Source: Pirellulales bacterium
GTDB lineage: Bacteria > Planctomycetota > Planctomycetia > Pirellulales > JAICIG01
Length of the DNA stretch: 64,000 bases
NCBI GenBank assembly: GCA_025927475.1
Contig: JAICLL010000003.1
Location: forward strand, 1-64,000
Direction: 5' to 3'
The number at the start of each line of letters is the position of its first letter. The stretch's first letter is position 1. Shown piece after piece: positions 1-8,512 of this stretch. The translations under genes were made by a program, and so were the position numbers. The notes beneath the pieces are model-generated. The model did not search any database and was not told where the DNA came from. It was given only the letters and a program-made list of their open reading frames with translations.

Positions 1-60
1 TGGTGGTGGTGGTTGTTTTAAAAAAACCCCCGTTCCCACACCGCGCTACCCCGGCGGCCG
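1..60. other. low-complexity window edge
   Basis: This stretch has TGG repeats, runs of T/A and then C-rich sequence running into a long poly-C/poly-G tract at about 61–84. No gene is visible. It may be a real hairpin-forming repeat or a sequencing/assembly problem near an edge. Confidence 0.5.
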
Positions 61-195
61 GCCCCCCCGCCGGGGGGGGGGGGGCAGCCGGCGGATAACG
101 GCGGAAAGTGGATGGTTAAGGGCCGCACTGTTGATGGCCAACGTGAGACTCCACCGGGCAAGCCGATGGCATCTTCGCAGAACAAAAATGGAACC
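61..195 (+). repeat. dispersed repeat P9, copy 1
   Basis: The stretch ends with a block (136–195) of about 60 bases that matches 13880–13940 at most positions, sharing CCACCGGGCAAGCCG and a final AATGGAACC. Both copies are preceded by a GC-only palindrome (here a C-run/G-run at 61–84). It lies downstream of the UbiA gene; no coding function is seen in this copy. Confidence 0.7.
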
Positions 196-251
196 ATTTG
201 CTGGCTTGCCATCTCGTTCGCCATATCCGCTCAACGCGGATGGAGTCGATA

Positions 252-1118
252 TCAATTCGCCGCCAACAGCACCGCCCCCGCGGTGGCCGCGATCACCGCC
301 AGGCTCGTGCGGTCTTGCAGGGCAAAGGCCACCGGGTCGTAATGTACCGCCCGCCGCCGCGCCAACAACCAGAACCGCGTGATCCAATACAACAACAACG
401 GGCACGCCACCCACAACCACTCGCGGTGCGGATAGAGCCTGCCGACCGCGCTGCTCTCGATGTACAGGCAAAACACCAGCACGGCCAGGTAGCCGCTTGT
501 CGCCCCGATCTGCCCGAGCAAAGGGGCGTCGTCGCCGCAATACCCGCGGCCGGGCAGCGCCTCGCCCGAGTCGTCCGGCGAGCGGCGCAGCTCGATATAC
601 CGCTTGCCCAGCGCCAGGCTAAGAAAAAAGAACATGGCGAAGGCCAATAGCCATGGCGACACCGGCACGCTCACAGCCGCCGCGCCCGCGGCGATGCGCA
701 GCGTATACAGCCCCGCCAAGACGATCACGTCGATCACGATGTGCTTCTTGAGCCAGAGCGAATAGAGCGTGGTGGCGGCCAAGTAGACCGCCAGCCAGGC
801 GGTGAACGCCGCCGGCAGCCCGCCCAGCGCCAGCCCGCCGGCGACCGTCGCCGAGCAAGCGGCCAGCTTCAACCCGGCGGGCACCGACAGATCGCCCGCC
901 GCGAACGGGCGGCGGCGTTTGATCGGATGCCGGCGGTCCGACTCGATATCGAGCAGATCGTTGACAATATAAATGGCCGAGGCCGCGGCCGAAAAGGCCG
1001 CCACACCCAGCAGCGCCAGGCCCAGCTTGCCAAGCAGGGTCCACTGATGCGCCAAGAACAGCGGCAGCACCAGCAGCAGGTTTTTGGCCCACTGATGCGG
1101 TCGCAGGGCGGCGACCAT
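252..1118 (-). CDS. UbiA-family polyprenyl (phosphoribosyl) transferase
   Basis: Polytopic membrane enzyme of the UbiA superfamily. The sequence shows the first Asp-rich motif NDLLDIESDRRHP followed by IKRRRPFAAG, and the later LALGKRYIEL segment. This resembles decaprenyl-phosphate phosphoribosyltransferases more than quinone-ring prenyltransferases. About eight hydrophobic helices follow. The frame is open upstream to 1325, but the family's usual N-terminus (LRPHQWAKNLLL) sits just after three clustered Met codons at 1151, 1130 and 1118; 1118 is chosen and the others remain possible. It is the last gene of the polysaccharide operon, about 230 bases or less after the preceding membrane-protein gene. 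A role in making or modifying a polyprenyl-phosphate-linked sugar is inferred from family and context; the substrate is not determined by sequence alone. Confidence 0.8.
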   Translation of the reverse strand: MVAALRPHQWAKNLLLVLPLFLAHQWTLLGKLGLALLGVAAFSAAASAIYIVNDLLDIESDRRHPIKRRRPFAAGDLSVPAGLKLAACSATVAGGLALGGLPAAFTAWLAVYLAATTLYSLWLKKHIVIDVIVLAGLYTLRIAAGAAAVSVPVSPWLLAFAMFFFLSLALGKRYIELRRSPDDSGEALPGRGYCGDDAPLLGQIGATSGYLAVLVFCLYIESSAVGRLYPHREWLWVACPLLLYWITRFWLLARRRAVHYDPVAFALQDRTSLAVIAATAGAVLLAAN

Positions 1119-1345
1119 CGGCCTGACCATTGCGCCCGGCCGGGCGATCATACGCGCCTGAGCCGACGCACCGCGTGCCGCCTTCCACAGCCGCGCTCTT
1201 GGCGCGGCGATGCCGGCTTCATCGGCTGCATCCCACGGGCACGCATCCGGCGGCGCAGAAACGCGGGTCTGAATAATCATTCCCGTCGCGGGCGCGAAAT
1301 CCAGATTACGTGGCCGGTGGTGCATCGCTCAGTTCTCGGTGGACT

Positions 1346-3082
1346 TTAGCGCATAAACGCGCCGTAGCGATACGCCGGTCGCAGCATCAGGGTCGTGAGC
1401 GGCGCAGAGCGGTTCACCGGCAATTCGCTCACGGTATAAACAAAAAACCGCGGCTTATCGGTCAGTACCCAAGTGCCAAGGTCGTAGTAAGCCCAATGGT
1501 CGTTTCCCAAGTTTTTGGCGAGCTGCGTGTAACCGCGAGTCAAGCGCGCCAGCAGCCCCTGGTGATCGTGGGGCGTCTGAACGGCCCCTTCGATATGCGC
1601 CAGATCGAGCCCGCGAATCGCTCCCTCTTTCAGTGTTTCTGGCGAGTACGTCGTCAAGAGCCGATATGGCCCCGGTGGCTTATCGCCTCGATTCACGAAA
1701 TAAACGCGAGTCGGCGCCGGAAGCCCGAAAAAGGCCGGGCCGTATTTCTCAAAATGGAGCTTGACGGTGTCCTGGATCTCATTGCCCATGCATCCCTCGA
1801 CTTCAAACTGATCTCCACTGCAAGCAATTGCGTAACCCTCGCGGGCGCCTGTCTCCAGTTGCCCTAGCGCGGCGCCAAATTCCTGCATGTCTTCGACGAA
1901 GGCCAGCGTCTGACTATAGAGATCGCCGGCCATCCAGGCCGGCAGCAACAACAGCAATGCGGGCTTCAAAAGCCAAGCGGCCCGCGGCAATTGAGTCATG
2001 CCGGCCGCCGCCAGAATCGCCAGTGCGTAAATCACCGAAATCATGTAGCGGCCGCTGCCTCTCACCGCCGGAATGGAAAGAAACGCCAACATGCCCGCGG
2101 CCGCAAACAGAGCCAGGCAAAGCGTCGTCCGAAGCGGCGCGTCGCCCCTGCGAAACGCCCGTGCCGACAGCAGCAGCAAGCCCAGGCACAGCCCTGCCAG
2201 GCAATGCCCAGGCGACGGCGGGCACAACCATCGAAGATGCTCAACAAGGCGGCCCGCGACCTCGCCGAGCGCCAGGACGTATTGGTCCTTGGGGCGCGCC
2301 TCGGCCAGCCGATACATCCAAAACAACAGCAATCCGTAAAAGGGAGCGAGTCGCAGCCAGGCGATCCGTGATCGCCAAGCGCAGACTTGCCAGAGCATCA
2401 CGAAACCGAGGCAGACTACCAATGCTACTTCCTTGGCGCCAAGCAACAGGAACCAGGCCGAGAGCACAAGGGAATACTTCGCCCGAGAGATCTGATCGAT
2501 CCGGAAGACGCCGGTTTCCGGCGAGGAAAATCGCAGCGTGAGAAAAACGAGCGCCACCATGAAAAGCACCACCAACCCGTCAGCCGACCAAAGAATCGGA
2601 TCGAGTGTCGAAGGGTGAAACAATGCCAAGGCGCCGGCAGCATAGCGCGACAAAGCATCGATTCGCAGCCGGCGAAGAATCGCGAGCAGCAGCGAGATCG
2701 ACGCGAGCTTGAGCGACCACTTCACAGCATACATCGCCCCAAACTCGGGCCCCAGCGCCACATATTGAAGATTGTTCAGCAATACCTGCGTCGGTCGCAC
2801 CATGAATTTCGAACGAACAATGCCGTGCCAATAATTCGGCAAGATTTTCCGCGCCGACGTGAAATCGGCGCTCGGCGAGTAATGGATCTCAGGGCCGGTA
2901 AACACATCGGTAATTGGAAGCGGGCATTGAATGAAAGCCAAAGCAAGCGGCGCCATCACGACCAGCGAGATCGCCACCCATAAGGCACGCACGCACGCGA
3001 TCGTGTGCGGGCCGGGTTCCGACCGCAGCCAATCGAGGGCGCGGGAGCTTGCCTGCCTTATCAATTCCATCTGCGATTCCAT
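1346..3082 (-). CDS. polytopic membrane protein of polysaccharide operon
   Basis: I do not recognise a specific family. About 578 residues with roughly ten hydrophobic segments between residues 30 and 400, followed by a soluble C-terminal part of about 180 residues. The layout (Arg/Lys-rich loops, long first periplasmic loop with conserved-looking Asp/Glu, soluble tail) is what one sees in GT-C-fold glycosyltransferases and O-antigen ligases or polymerases. No diagnostic motif was seen, so this is only a suggestion. It sits 23 bases after the polyprenyl-phosphate glycosyltransferase gene and before the UbiA gene, so it is almost certainly co-transcribed with them. A second Met codon lies four residues in (3070). 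Confidence 0.65.
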   Translation of the reverse strand: MESQMELIRQASSRALDWLRSEPGPHTIACVRALWVAISLVVMAPLALAFIQCPLPITDVFTGPEIHYSPSADFTSARKILPNYWHGIVRSKFMVRPTQVLLNNLQYVALGPEFGAMYAVKWSLKLASISLLLAILRRLRIDALSRYAAGALALFHPSTLDPILWSADGLVVLFMVALVFLTLRFSSPETGVFRIDQISRAKYSLVLSAWFLLLGAKEVALVVCLGFVMLWQVCAWRSRIAWLRLAPFYGLLLFWMYRLAEARPKDQYVLALGEVAGRLVEHLRWLCPPSPGHCLAGLCLGLLLLSARAFRRGDAPLRTTLCLALFAAAGMLAFLSIPAVRGSGRYMISVIYALAILAAAGMTQLPRAAWLLKPALLLLLPAWMAGDLYSQTLAFVEDMQEFGAALGQLETGAREGYAIACSGDQFEVEGCMGNEIQDTVKLHFEKYGPAFFGLPAPTRVYFVNRGDKPPGPYRLLTTYSPETLKEGAIRGLDLAHIEGAVQTPHDHQGLLARLTRGYTQLAKNLGNDHWAYYDLGTWVLTDKPRFFVYTVSELPVNRSAPLTTLMLRPAYRYGAFMR

Positions 3083-3105
3083 TTTCGTGCTCTGTAATTA
3101 AAAGG

Positions 3106-4113
3106 TTACGCCGCGCGCCCCGCCCGCGCCGCGCTTTGGGGCGCGTTGAGCTCGCACTCGACGATCGCCTCGTGCGGCCGCTTAAGCTGTTGATAAATGC
3201 GCCCCAGATATTCGCCGATGATTCCCAAAAAAATGGCGTTCATGCTCGTCGAGGCCAGGATCAAGACGGTGGTTGTCGCAAAACCGGCGGGCCAATCGGC
3301 GCCCATGACGAGCTTGCTAAAAAGATACGCGCAGCAGGCCAGCAAGGTAATCGCCGATACCGCCAGCCCACCGAACGTCGCCATGCGGAGCGGCACGATC
3401 GAGTGGCTCAGGATGCCGTCGACCGCCAGCCGGACCAGGGCGGCGAGCGAAAACTTGCTCTTGCCCCGGGTGCGCGCCCGGCGATCGTAAGCGATGCCGC
3501 GCTGCTCGAAACCAAGGGTGGCGATGTAGCCCCGCAGGTACGGGTGCGAGTCGTTCAATCGCTTCAGCTCGTCGAGTACGCGCCGCCCGACCAAGCGGAA
3601 ATCGCCGCTGTCGTGCGGCAAGCGCTCTTCACTGAGCAGATCGATCAGCCGGTAAAATACGCGTCGGGCGGCGTTGATCCACCAACCCTCTTGCCGCGAG
3701 CGCCGGACGCCGTACACCACCTCACACCCCTCGCGCCAATGCCGCAGAAACTCGGCGATCAGTTCGGGCGGGTCCTGCAAATCGCAGTCAAGTTGAATGC
3801 CACAATCGCCGCGGGCGTGCTGATAGCCGGCGAGAATCGAGCGCTGGTATCCAAAATTGCGCGAGAACCGCAACACCCTGACGCGCGGATCGCACTGCGC
3901 CAACGCGCCGAGCAAGGCAAACGTGCCATCACTGCTGTGGTTATCGGTGAAAATGAACTCGAAATCGTAATTCGCCACGCAAGCCTGTGCCGTCGATCGC
4001 AGCGCGTCGTAGCAGGCTTCGATATTCTCTTTTTCGTTGAATACCGGCACAATCAGCGACACGAGCGGCCGGCCGATCGTTACAACTTCACTCTGCGGGA
4101 GATGCGTCATCAT
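3106..4113 (-). CDS. GT2 polyprenyl-phosphate glycosyltransferase (DPM1/GtrB-like)
   Basis: Transfers a hexose from a nucleotide sugar to polyprenyl phosphate at the inner face of the membrane. It has a GT-A domain at residues about 15–230 with [15 protein letters not shown], the TDNHSSDGT region, SRNFGYQRS, and [10 protein letters not shown], which is the metal-binding DxD of this subfamily. Two C-terminal transmembrane helices follow (about 235–300), as in GtrB and ArnC. The length of 335 residues is typical. The start overlaps the end of rfbH by four bases (ATGA), which indicates translational coupling. Its product probably feeds the membrane proteins encoded downstream; which sugar is used is not evident. 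Confidence 0.88.
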   Translation of the reverse strand: MMTHLPQSEVVTIGRPLVSLIVPVFNEKENIEACYDALRSTAQACVANYDFEFIFTDNHSSDGTFALLGALAQCDPRVRVLRFSRNFGYQRSILAGYQHARGDCGIQLDCDLQDPPELIAEFLRHWREGCEVVYGVRRSRQEGWWINAARRVFYRLIDLLSEERLPHDSGDFRLVGRRVLDELKRLNDSHPYLRGYIATLGFEQRGIAYDRRARTRGKSKFSLAALVRLAVDGILSHSIVPLRMATFGGLAVSAITLLACCAYLFSKLVMGADWPAGFATTTVLILASTSMNAIFLGIIGEYLGRIYQQLKRPHEAIVECELNAPQSAARAGRAA

Positions 4114-5453
4114 GCTGCCGCGGCGCCGGCCGCCGCCTCACCAAATGCTTGATTGAAGGTCCGCAGCACATAGTCGAGCATTTCATGCGAAAGACCGGGA
4201 TAGACGCCGATCCAGAATGTATCGCGCATCACGCGATCGGTTTGTGTAAGTGGCCTGACCAAGCGGTGCGGTATGTTTGCGTAAGCCGGTTGGCGCAATA
4301 AGTTGCCGGCGAATAGCTGACGGGTGGCGATGCCCCGCGATTCGAGCCACTGCACCAGTTCGGTGCGTCGCAGCGGCGAGCCTTCGCGCACAGTAATCGG
4401 AAACCCAAACCAAGACGGCGAACTACCGGCAGTTGGCTCGGGCAAAATCAAATACCGTTGCAGTTCGGACAAGCCCTCACGCAAGACCGCGAAATTCTCC
4501 CGGCGGCGCTCGATGAATCGTGGCAGCTTTTGCAATTGGCTCACGCCGATGGCCGCTTGCATATCGGTCACTTTCAGGTTGTAGCCAATGTGACCATACG
4601 TGTATTTGTGATCGTAGCCCGCCGGCAGTTCGCCCAGTTGCCACTCGAACCGTTTGCCGCAGGTGTTGTCCTTGCCCGGTGCGCACCAGCAATCGCGCCC
4701 CCAATCGCGGAACGATTCGACCAACTTTTTCAGCAGCGGGCTGTTGGTGAGCACCGCGCCCCCTTCGCCGGTGGTGATGTGGTGCGCGGGGTAGAAACTG
4801 GTCGTCGCCAAATGCCCGAACGTGCCGACCGGCCGCCCGTCGTATTCCGAACCGACGGCGTCGCACATGTCTTCAATCAACCATAACTGGTGGCGCTCAA
4901 CCAATTCCATGACCGCGTCGACATCGAATGGGTTGCCCAGCGTGTGTGCCAGCATGATGGCGCGGGTACGCGGACCGACGGCGCTGGCAAGCTGCTCGGC
5001 TGCGGCATTGTAAGTCGGCAACGTGATATCGACGAAAACGGGCACCAGACCGTTCTGCAGAATCGGGTTCACCGTGGTCGGAAAGCCAGCGGCGACGGTC
5101 ACCACTTCGTCGCCCGGCTTCAGGCGGCGCTCACCCAGTCGGGGAGAGGTCAACGCCGAGACGGCCAATAGGTTGGCACTCGATCCAGAATTGGTCAGTA
5201 GCGCGTGCCGCACGCCGCAAAAATGCGCAAACTCGCGCTCAAACTCGTCGGCGAACCTGCCCGTCGTCAGCCAGAAGTCGAGCGACGAATCAACTAGGCT
5301 CACCACATCGGCTTCGTCAAACACTTTGCCGCTGACCGGCACTCGGTCCTCGCCGGGGCGGAACGAGTGGCTCGGCCACTGCGCGCGGCAATATTCGCGG
5401 ACCAAACTCAGAATGGCTGCGCGGATTTCATTGGTCTCTTCGGACATAACCAT
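4110..5453 (-). CDS. rfbH: RfbH, CDP-4-keto-6-deoxyglucose 3-dehydrase (E1)
   Basis: PMP- and [2Fe-2S]-dependent dehydrase of the DegT/DnrJ/EryC1 fold. It removes the C3 hydroxyl of CDP-4-keto-6-deoxy-D-glucose on the way to 3,6-dideoxyhexoses. The usual aminotransferase Lys is replaced by His in [14 protein letters not shown], the hallmark of this family. The cluster Cys pattern is present as a Cys in EDMCDAVG followed at distance by CWC-x7-C ([14 protein letters not shown]). Length 447 matches the family. The start is ATG at 5453; a second in-frame ATG at 5447 is equally plausible. It is preceded by a short palindromic repeat (5481–5532) that separates it from the SDR gene and overlaps the following glycosyltransferase gene by four bases. 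The partner reductase E3 (RfbI/DdhD) is not in the window. Confidence 0.92.
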   Translation of the reverse strand: MVMSEETNEIRAAILSLVREYCRAQWPSHSFRPGEDRVPVSGKVFDEADVVSLVDSSLDFWLTTGRFADEFEREFAHFCGVRHALLTNSGSSANLLAVSALTSPRLGERRLKPGDEVVTVAAGFPTTVNPILQNGLVPVFVDITLPTYNAAAEQLASAVGPRTRAIMLAHTLGNPFDVDAVMELVERHQLWLIEDMCDAVGSEYDGRPVGTFGHLATTSFYPAHHITTGEGGAVLTNSPLLKKLVESFRDWGRDCWCAPGKDNTCGKRFEWQLGELPAGYDHKYTYGHIGYNLKVTDMQAAIGVSQLQKLPRFIERRRENFAVLREGLSELQRYLILPEPTAGSSPSWFGFPITVREGSPLRRTELVQWLESRGIATRQLFAGNLLRQPAYANIPHRLVRPLTQTDRVMRDTFWIGVYPGLSHEMLDYVLRTFNQAFGEAAAGAAAA

Positions 5454-5480
5454 CCAGTTCTCTTGATGACGCGGCGGAGC

Positions 5481-5532
5481 GTCGCCTTTCGCTCCGCGAA
5501 AATAGTGACTCTCTCGCGGAGCGAAAGCCGAC
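5481..5532. repeat. palindromic element P1, short copy
   Basis: The arms GTCGCCTTTCGCTCCGCGA and CTCGCGGAGCGAAAGCCGAC are nearly perfect inverted repeats around a short spacer. It fills the gap between the SDR gene and rfbH. The same arms flank longer (~84 bp) copies inside two hydrogenase-operon genes at 16837–16920 and 24635–24718. Confidence 0.85.
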
Positions 5533-5534
5533 TT

Positions 5535-6509
5535 TTACGCGGCCACCCCTACCTGCCTCTCGCGAGTCAATGCCTCAACGGTCGATGAAACGCCCTCGCG
5601 CAGCGATCTGCTCGGCTGCCAACTTGTAACCGACATAAGCTTGTTTGGGTCGCCCACCAGCCAACGCGGCTCATCGTGCCGCGCTTCGCGCCGTCCAAAA
5701 GTCAGCAGTTCGCGGGGCTTTTGCATCACGTCGGCGATAGTTTCGGCCAATCGCCGCACCGAAAGCGCCACGCCCGAGCACACGTTATAAACTTCCCCCG
5801 GCCGCAAATCGGGTGATTGAGCGGCGGCGAGGTACGCATCGGTCACGTCGTCGATATACAGCACGTCGCGCACCTGTTCGCCATCAGTCAATTCCGCCGC
5901 CTGATCGCACGCGAGGCGCTCAACAAGATAAGGAAGTAAACGGCGGGGCGACTCGCCGGACCCATATACGCCAAACAATCGCAAGCTATAAAACGGCACG
6001 CCATGCGCGGCGGCCCAGGCCTTGCCGTACAAGAACGAGCCGGCCTTGGCAGCGGCATAGGTCGAGATGGGAAACAGTGCATCGCTCTCGCGCGAGGGCC
6101 GCGGCGCGCCGGCTTCGCGGGGCGATTCGCCGTATTCATAACAACTGCCTGTATGGATCACGCGGCCAACGCCGGCTGCACGCGCGGCAACCAGCACGCG
6201 CTCTAGCAAGGTCAGATTGCCCTCGATCATTTGGCCCGGTTCGCGATCCGATGGATTGACCCCATACGCCGCTAGGTGAAACACAACATTGGGGGCCGCG
6301 GCGAGAAAGAGTTCGGTCAATGCGTGTTGTTCCATCCGCGGTGCGCAGGCGATCTGCACCCCCATGGCGGCCAGCTTTTGGACCCGCGCTGCCTCGGGCC
6401 TGCGCACCAGCGCATAAACGCCGACGCCCGCGGCGCGCAGGCGCGCGCACAGAGCCGAGCCGATGAAGCCCGACGCCCCCGTAACCATCGCGGAGCGAAA
6501 CTGGTTCAT
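5535..6509 (-). CDS. NAD(P)-dependent SDR reductase for CDP-dideoxyhexose
   Basis: Extended short-chain dehydrogenase/epimerase of about 324 residues. The nucleotide-binding motif GASGFIGSALC is at the N-terminus, HLAAYGVNP follows at about 80, and the active-site STYAAAKAG (YxxxK) is at about 150. In this position (after rfbF and rfbG, before rfbH) it most likely reduces the C4 keto group in the last step, like the abequose/paratose synthases; which epimer is made cannot be read from the sequence. ATG at 6509 overlaps the rfbG stop as ATGA, which decides the start over an upstream GTG at 6515. The stop codon lies three bases from palindromic repeat P1. Confidence 0.82.
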   Translation of the reverse strand: MNQFRSAMVTGASGFIGSALCARLRAAGVGVYALVRRPEAARVQKLAAMGVQIACAPRMEQHALTELFLAAAPNVVFHLAAYGVNPSDREPGQMIEGNLTLLERVLVAARAAGVGRVIHTGSCYEYGESPREAGAPRPSRESDALFPISTYAAAKAGSFLYGKAWAAAHGVPFYSLRLFGVYGSGESPRRLLPYLVERLACDQAAELTDGEQVRDVLYIDDVTDAYLAAAQSPDLRPGEVYNVCSGVALSVRRLAETIADVMQKPRELLTFGRREARHDEPRWLVGDPNKLMSVTSWQPSRSLREGVSSTVEALTRERQVGVAA

Positions 6510-7591
6510 CGGCACGCCACGCCTCCGCTGACCCGCTCCAGGTACTCGTCGATTTGATCGTGCAGAGCGGCTTCGGCGGCGTTGTCTTCCAGATGCGCGC
6601 GCGTCCAGTCAACTGTCAGCCGCAGGGCGTCGTCCAGCGACAGCAGCGGCCGCCAGCCGAGTCGCGCGCGTGCTTTGCTGCAATCAAGGCGGAGCGTGTG
6701 CGCCTCGTGCGGCGCGGCCGTTTCTCGCTCGACGCGCAATCGCCCGCGGCCCCAGTGGGCAATCAGCCGCTCCGCAAGTTCCCCCACTGTGGTCACGCAG
6801 TCGTCGTTGGGGCCGAAGTTCCAGCTATCCGCGAATTCGCCTCCCTCCGCCGCTAGACGCTGAGCGAGTTGCAGATAGCCGTGCAGCGGATCGAGCACAT
6901 GCTGCCACGGACGCACCGCGTCGGGATTGCGCAGCACCACGGGCCGATCGTTGGCGATCGCGCGAACGATGTCGGGCACCAGCCGGTCCGGCGACCAGTC
7001 TCCGCCGCCGATGACGTTGCCCGCGCGCGCCGTGGCCACCGCTGGCCCGCTGCGCCCGGAGAAATACGATTGGCGGTAGGCACGGGCGACAAGCTCAGCG
7101 CAGGCCTTACTTGCGCTGTACGGGTCATGTCCGCCGAGCGGCTCGTCCTCGCGGTATCCCCAGGCCCACTCGCGGTTCTCGTAGCATTTGTCGCTCGTGA
7201 CGATCACCACTGCCCGCACCGAGCGCGTGCGGCGCACAGCGTCCAACAAATGAGCGGTGCCCATCACGTTGGTCGTCAACGTCTCGACCGGTTCACGGTA
7301 CGAGCGCCGCACCAGCGGCTGGGCGGCGAGATGAAAAACGATTTCAGGTTCATGGACCGCGAGCGCGGCCAATAACCCGTCCAATTCGCGCACATCGCCG
7401 AAGATCGACTCGATGCCACACTCTACGCGGGCCGCGTGATAAAGGCCGTCCGCGCCCTGTTCAGGCGGAAGCGCGTAGCCGACGACCCGCGCTTCCATCC
7501 GCTTCAGCCAGGTCGTGAGCCAACTGCCTTTGAATCCGGTATGTCCCGTAATGAATACTTTGGTCCTTCGGTAAAAGGCCGTCAGCGTCAT
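6506..7591 (-). CDS. rfbG: RfbG, CDP-glucose 4,6-dehydratase
   Basis: Converts CDP-glucose to CDP-4-keto-6-deoxyglucose. It is an extended SDR with the cofactor motif ITGHTGFKGSWL, the HLAAQPLVRRSY block and the catalytic VTSDKCYEN and DPYSASKACAE (YxxxK) segments, all characteristic of RfbG rather than dTDP-glucose dehydratases. The start at 7591 is preceded by AAGGAAGG at good spacing; the frame is open to 7627 but those residues do not belong to the family. About 360 residues, full length. Its first 131 bases are also read in another frame by the extended 3' end of rfbF. Its stop overlaps the next start as ATGA. Confidence 0.93.
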   Translation of the reverse strand: MTLTAFYRRTKVFITGHTGFKGSWLTTWLKRMEARVVGYALPPEQGADGLYHAARVECGIESIFGDVRELDGLLAALAVHEPEIVFHLAAQPLVRRSYREPVETLTTNVMGTAHLLDAVRRTRSVRAVVIVTSDKCYENREWAWGYREDEPLGGHDPYSASKACAELVARAYRQSYFSGRSGPAVATARAGNVIGGGDWSPDRLVPDIVRAIANDRPVVLRNPDAVRPWQHVLDPLHGYLQLAQRLAAEGGEFADSWNFGPNDDCVTTVGELAERLIAHWGRGRLRVERETAAPHEAHTLRLDCSKARARLGWRPLLSLDDALRLTVDWTRAHLEDNAAEAALHDQIDEYLERVSGGVACR

Positions 7592-8366
7592 GCTTTCCTT
7601 CCTTGAGTTTCCAAGCCGCCTTGCCACTGGCCCAGAGCGATTCCAGGTACTGTTTATCGCGCAGCGTATCCATGGGGTGCCAGAATCCCGTGTGCCGATA
7701 AGCCATCAACTGGCCCTCGGCCGCCAACCGTTCCAGTGGCGCCCGTTCTAAAACCACGTCGTCGCCACCGAGGAAGCGGAGCACTTCGCGCTCGAACACG
7801 AAAAAGCCACCGTTAATCCAGCCTTCGCCCGTCTGCGGCTTTTCCGAAAACTCGCGCACGGCGTCGCCTTCGAGCGTCAAGCCACCGAAGCGTGCCGGCG
7901 GGCGCACCGCGGTGACCGTTGCCAGCCGGCCGTGCATCCGATGAAACGCCACCAGCGCCGTGATGTCGATATCGGCGATGCCGTCGCCATAGGTCACCAG
8001 GAACGTCGAATCGTCGAGCCACGCTTCGAGCCGCTTTATGCGGCCGCCAGTCATGGTATCGAGTCCGGTATCAATCAGCCCGACGCGCCAATCGCAAACT
8101 TGCGAGCCGACCGTCTGGACCACCCCATCGCGCAGATCGACCAACCAGTCGGTGTTGCGCACCTTGTAGTTGTGAAAATACTCTTTGATGACCTCGCCTT
8201 TGTACCCGCAGGCGATGAGAAAATCATTGACCCCGTGCCCCGCATAGGTCGTCATGATATGCCAAAGCATCGGCTTGCCGCCGATCTCGACCATCGGCTT
8301 AGGACGCGCGCTTGTCTCTTCCGCCAGCCGCGTGCCGTATCCGCCGGCCAGGATAATGGCTTTCAT
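7461..8366 (-). CDS. rfbF: RfbF, glucose-1-phosphate cytidylyltransferase
   Basis: Makes CDP-glucose from CTP and glucose-1-phosphate. The nucleotidyltransferase signature LAGGYGTRLAEET, then RPKPMVEIGGKP, is at the N-terminus and metal-binding TYGDGIADID is at about 126. The usual family end (an ...LWASGKAPWK-like sequence) is found at about residue 257. Here it is followed by some 44 extra residues that come from reading through the start of rfbG in another frame; 301 residues against about 257 normally. The native stop appears to have been lost. The start is ATG 8366 with GAGGGG upstream. It begins the CDP-sugar block of the operon. Confidence 0.92.
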   Translation of the reverse strand: MKAIILAGGYGTRLAEETSARPKPMVEIGGKPMLWHIMTTYAGHGVNDFLIACGYKGEVIKEYFHNYKVRNTDWLVDLRDGVVQTVGSQVCDWRVGLIDTGLDTMTGGRIKRLEAWLDDSTFLVTYGDGIADIDITALVAFHRMHGRLATVTAVRPPARFGGLTLEGDAVREFSEKPQTGEGWINGGFFVFEREVLRFLGGDDVVLERAPLERLAAEGQLMAYRHTGFWHPMDTLRDKQYLESLWASGKAAWKLKEGKHDADGLLPKDQSIHYGTYRIQRQLAHDLAEADGSAGRRLRASA

Positions 8367-8512
8367 GAATTACACCCCTCGCGCAGGAACGGAACATGTC
8401 TCTGAGCGGCGTTGATATAAACGGCTTTGGCAATCTGGTCAAGGGAGACTGACCGGTGCGAAGCCTTTTCCGGCTCTCTGTAGCTGGATCTACGAATCGT
8501 TTTTGCACCACG

